In this document: positions 62,892 to 64,000 of the stretch, in pieces
Position numbering within the stretch: position 1 is the stretch's first letter
Layout: the number at the start of each line of letters is the position of its first letter
Source: Pseudomonas viridiflava
Lineage (GTDB): Bacteria > Pseudomonadota > Gammaproteobacteria > Pseudomonadales > Pseudomonadaceae
Assembly (NCBI RefSeq): GCF_900582195.1
Contig: NZ_UTHA01000001.1
Span: 1-64,000, forward strand
Direction of reading: 5' to 3'
Length of the DNA stretch: 64,000 bases
Made by a program: the position numbers and the translations under genes
The notes under the pieces: model-generated
What the model saw: the letters and a program-made list of their open reading frames with translations, nothing else
The model's database searches: none
What the model was told of the DNA's origin: nothing

Positions 62892-63392
62892 ATGCGCAGG
62901 CCAACCAACCCGCGCCCCATGGAGCCGCCCTTGCCAGACATCCGCCCGCCCATGCTCGATGAAATTGATCGTCAGCTGATCGCCGCCCTGCAGATCAATG
63001 CGCGTGAGAGCGTGGCCATGCTCGCCCGGCAATTGGGCATCGCGCGCACCACCGTGACGTCGCGGCTGGCACGCCTGGAAAAGGCCAAAGTGATCACTGG
63101 CTATGGGGTGCGTCTGGGTCAGCGCGTGGTCGATGGCGGGTTGCAGGCGTATGTCGGGATCAAGGTGCAGCCGCGTTCCGGCAAAGAGGTGGTGCGCCGG
63201 TTGAGTGCGATGGCGCAGGTCCAGCAACTGTGTGCGGTGAGTGGCGAGTTTGATTATGTGGCGTGGTTGCGTACGGATTCGCCGGAGCAGCTGGATCAGT
63301 TGCTCGATCAGATTGGCAGCGTGGACGGGGTGGAGAAGACCACGACTTCAATCATTTTGAGCAGCAAGATTGATCGGGGGCAGCCGGTTTAA
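62892..63392 (+). CDS. Lrp/AsnC family transcriptional regulator
   Basis: 166 residues: N-terminal HTH (SVAMLARQLGIARTTVTSRL, about 37-56) and C-terminal ligand-binding RAM domain (AYVGIKVQPRSGKEVVRRL...). GCGGAG stands eight bases before the ATG; the first 20 residues are Pro-rich and outside the usual family. In P. putida a gene of this type precedes davBA, so it probably controls lysine catabolism in response to an amino acid. Confidence 0.88.
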   Translation: MRRPTNPRPMEPPLPDIRPPMLDEIDRQLIAALQINARESVAMLARQLGIARTTVTSRLARLEKAKVITGYGVRLGQRVVDGGLQAYVGIKVQPRSGKEVVRRLSAMAQVQQLCAVSGEFDYVAWLRTDSPEQLDQLLDQIGSVDGVEKTTTSIILSSKIDRGQPV

Positions 63393-63429
63393 GGTTTTGA
63401 TCGAGCTTCTCGGGTGAATTTCAGGGCCT

Positions 63430-63453
63430 CTTCGCGAGCAGGCTCGCTCCCAC
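63430..63453. repeat. REP element
   Basis: CTTCGCGAGCAGGCTCGC then TCCCAC, with one base different from the common form, in the gap before davB. Confidence 0.75.
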
Positions 63454-63493
63454 ATTTTGGTCGTTCTGTAGTAGCTGCTCGTCATATTGATTG

Positions 63494-63556
63494 CTAATTT
63501 TGCAAAACGACGACACTTTGCGTCTTATTAACGTGTTCTACGCTCCCTAGAATGAC
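63494..63556 (+). promoter_or_regulatory. Likely davB control region
   Basis: An AT-rich block with the palindrome TTTTGCAAAA (63498-63507) and a TAGAAT -10-like box near 63549, about 60 bp before davB. Lrp-type proteins bind such AT-rich dyads. No clear -35 is present. Confidence 0.3.
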
Positions 63557-63615
63557 TGGCATCTTTTCCTATACTCAGACGCGCATCCCGCGTCGGGTCG
63601 CCAGCAAGGTCAGCC

Positions 63616-64000
63616 ATGAACAAGAACAATCGCCATCCTGCAGACGGTAAGAAACCCGTCACCATTTTCGGTCCGGACTTTCCGTTCGCCTTCGACGACT
63701 GGATCGAACACCCGGCCGGTCTCGGCACTATTCCTGAACATAATCACGGCGCCGAAGTGGCGATCGTCGGCGCGGGCATCGCTGGGCTGGTAGCCGCTTA
63801 CGAGTTGATGAAACTCGGCCTGAAGCCTGTGGTTTATGAGGCATCGAAACTCGGTGGGCGTCTGCGTTCGCAGGCCTTCAACGGCACTGACGGCATCGTC
63901 GCTGAACTGGGCGGCATGCGCTTCCCGGTGTCCTCCACCGCGTTCTATCACTATGTCGACAAGCTCGGCCTCGAGACCAAACCGTTCCCGAACCCGCTGA
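63616..64000 (+). CDS. davB: Lysine 2-monooxygenase / FAD amine oxidase, 5' part
   Basis: The window ends after 128 codons. The N-terminus MNKNNRHPADGKKPVTIFGP, the dinucleotide-binding VAIVGAGIAGLVAAYELMKLG (split by context, about 50-70) and YEASKLGGRLRSQ...ELGGMRFP match the flavin L-lysine monooxygenase/oxidase group (DavB), which converts lysine to 5-aminovaleramide. The product would feed 5-aminovalerate metabolism. A tryptophan monooxygenase is the alternative within the same family. Confidence 0.8.
   Translation, partial: MNKNNRHPADGKKPVTIFGPDFPFAFDDWIEHPAGLGTIPEHNHGAEVAIVGAGIAGLVAAYELMKLGLKPVVYEASKLGGRLRSQAFNGTDGIVAELGGMRFPVSSTAFYHYVDKLGLETKPFPNPL

Overview
This is a 64 kb piece of chromosome from a fluorescent Pseudomonas (P. 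fluorescens/putida type). Protein sequences, gene order and GC-rich codon use all point there. The order tyrS-mepM-anmK-erpA-argC, coq7-speD-vfr-trpCDG, estA-trpE-gph-rpe, agtDCBA-agtRS, djlA-murU-amgK / lptD-surA-pdxA-rsmA-apaGH-glpE-prkA-yeaH-spoVR-cca-folKB-plsY / tsaD / rpsU-dnaG-rpoD-rmcA follows, as I recall it, the core backbone of P. aeruginosa PAO1 from about PA0668 down to PA0575. Nearly all of the window is ordinary core genome, densely coded, with short intergenic gaps that hold promoters, hairpin terminators and many REP-type palindromes.

Layout. 1-11.5 kb: two leftward rRNA-type promoters that fire out of the window, then tyrosyl-tRNA synthetase, a murein endopeptidase, anhydroMurNAc kinase, Fe-S insertion, arginine, haem and ubiquinone genes, and speD. 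11.5-22.9 kb: OsmC-like protein, vfr, a lipoate-ligase-like gene, the trpGDC operon with a Trp-rich leader peptide, estA, the rpe-gph-trpE operon, and an Fe-alcohol dehydrogenase. 23.2-31.2 kb: the agtABCD transporter and agtSR two-component genes (GABA / 5-aminovalerate uptake in P. aeruginosa). 31.2-42.6 kb: cell-envelope and peptidoglycan-recycling genes (djlA, murU, amgK, lptD, surA) followed by pdxA-rsmA-apaG-apaH-glpE. 42.6-49 kb: the stress-associated prkA-yeaH-spoVR cluster and cca. 49-60.3 kb: folK/folB, plsY, tsaD, the macromolecular-synthesis genes rpsU-dnaG-rpoD, and the c-di-GMP sensor rmcA. 60.3-62.9 kb: a CAT-anticodon tRNA and a small accessory segment (structured leader plus frameshifted DUF3077 gene, then a HipA-like kinase/DUF3037 pair). 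62.9-64 kb: an Lrp-type regulator and the start of a lysine 2-monooxygenase gene (davB).

Themes. Peptidoglycan recycling is represented by anmK, amgK and murU. 5-Aminovalerate metabolism is represented at both ends by agt uptake and davB. Tryptophan synthesis is split into two operons, each preceded by the same Trp-codon-rich peptide ending RWRWRA. In the trpE operon that peptide is the in-frame C-terminus of Gph.

The least explained parts are the segment just downstream of the tRNA, the gph/trpE leader overlap, a perfect dyad in front of agtA, and the structured 5' region of prkA. Everything here is read by eye. No homology search, folding or promoter-scoring program was run.
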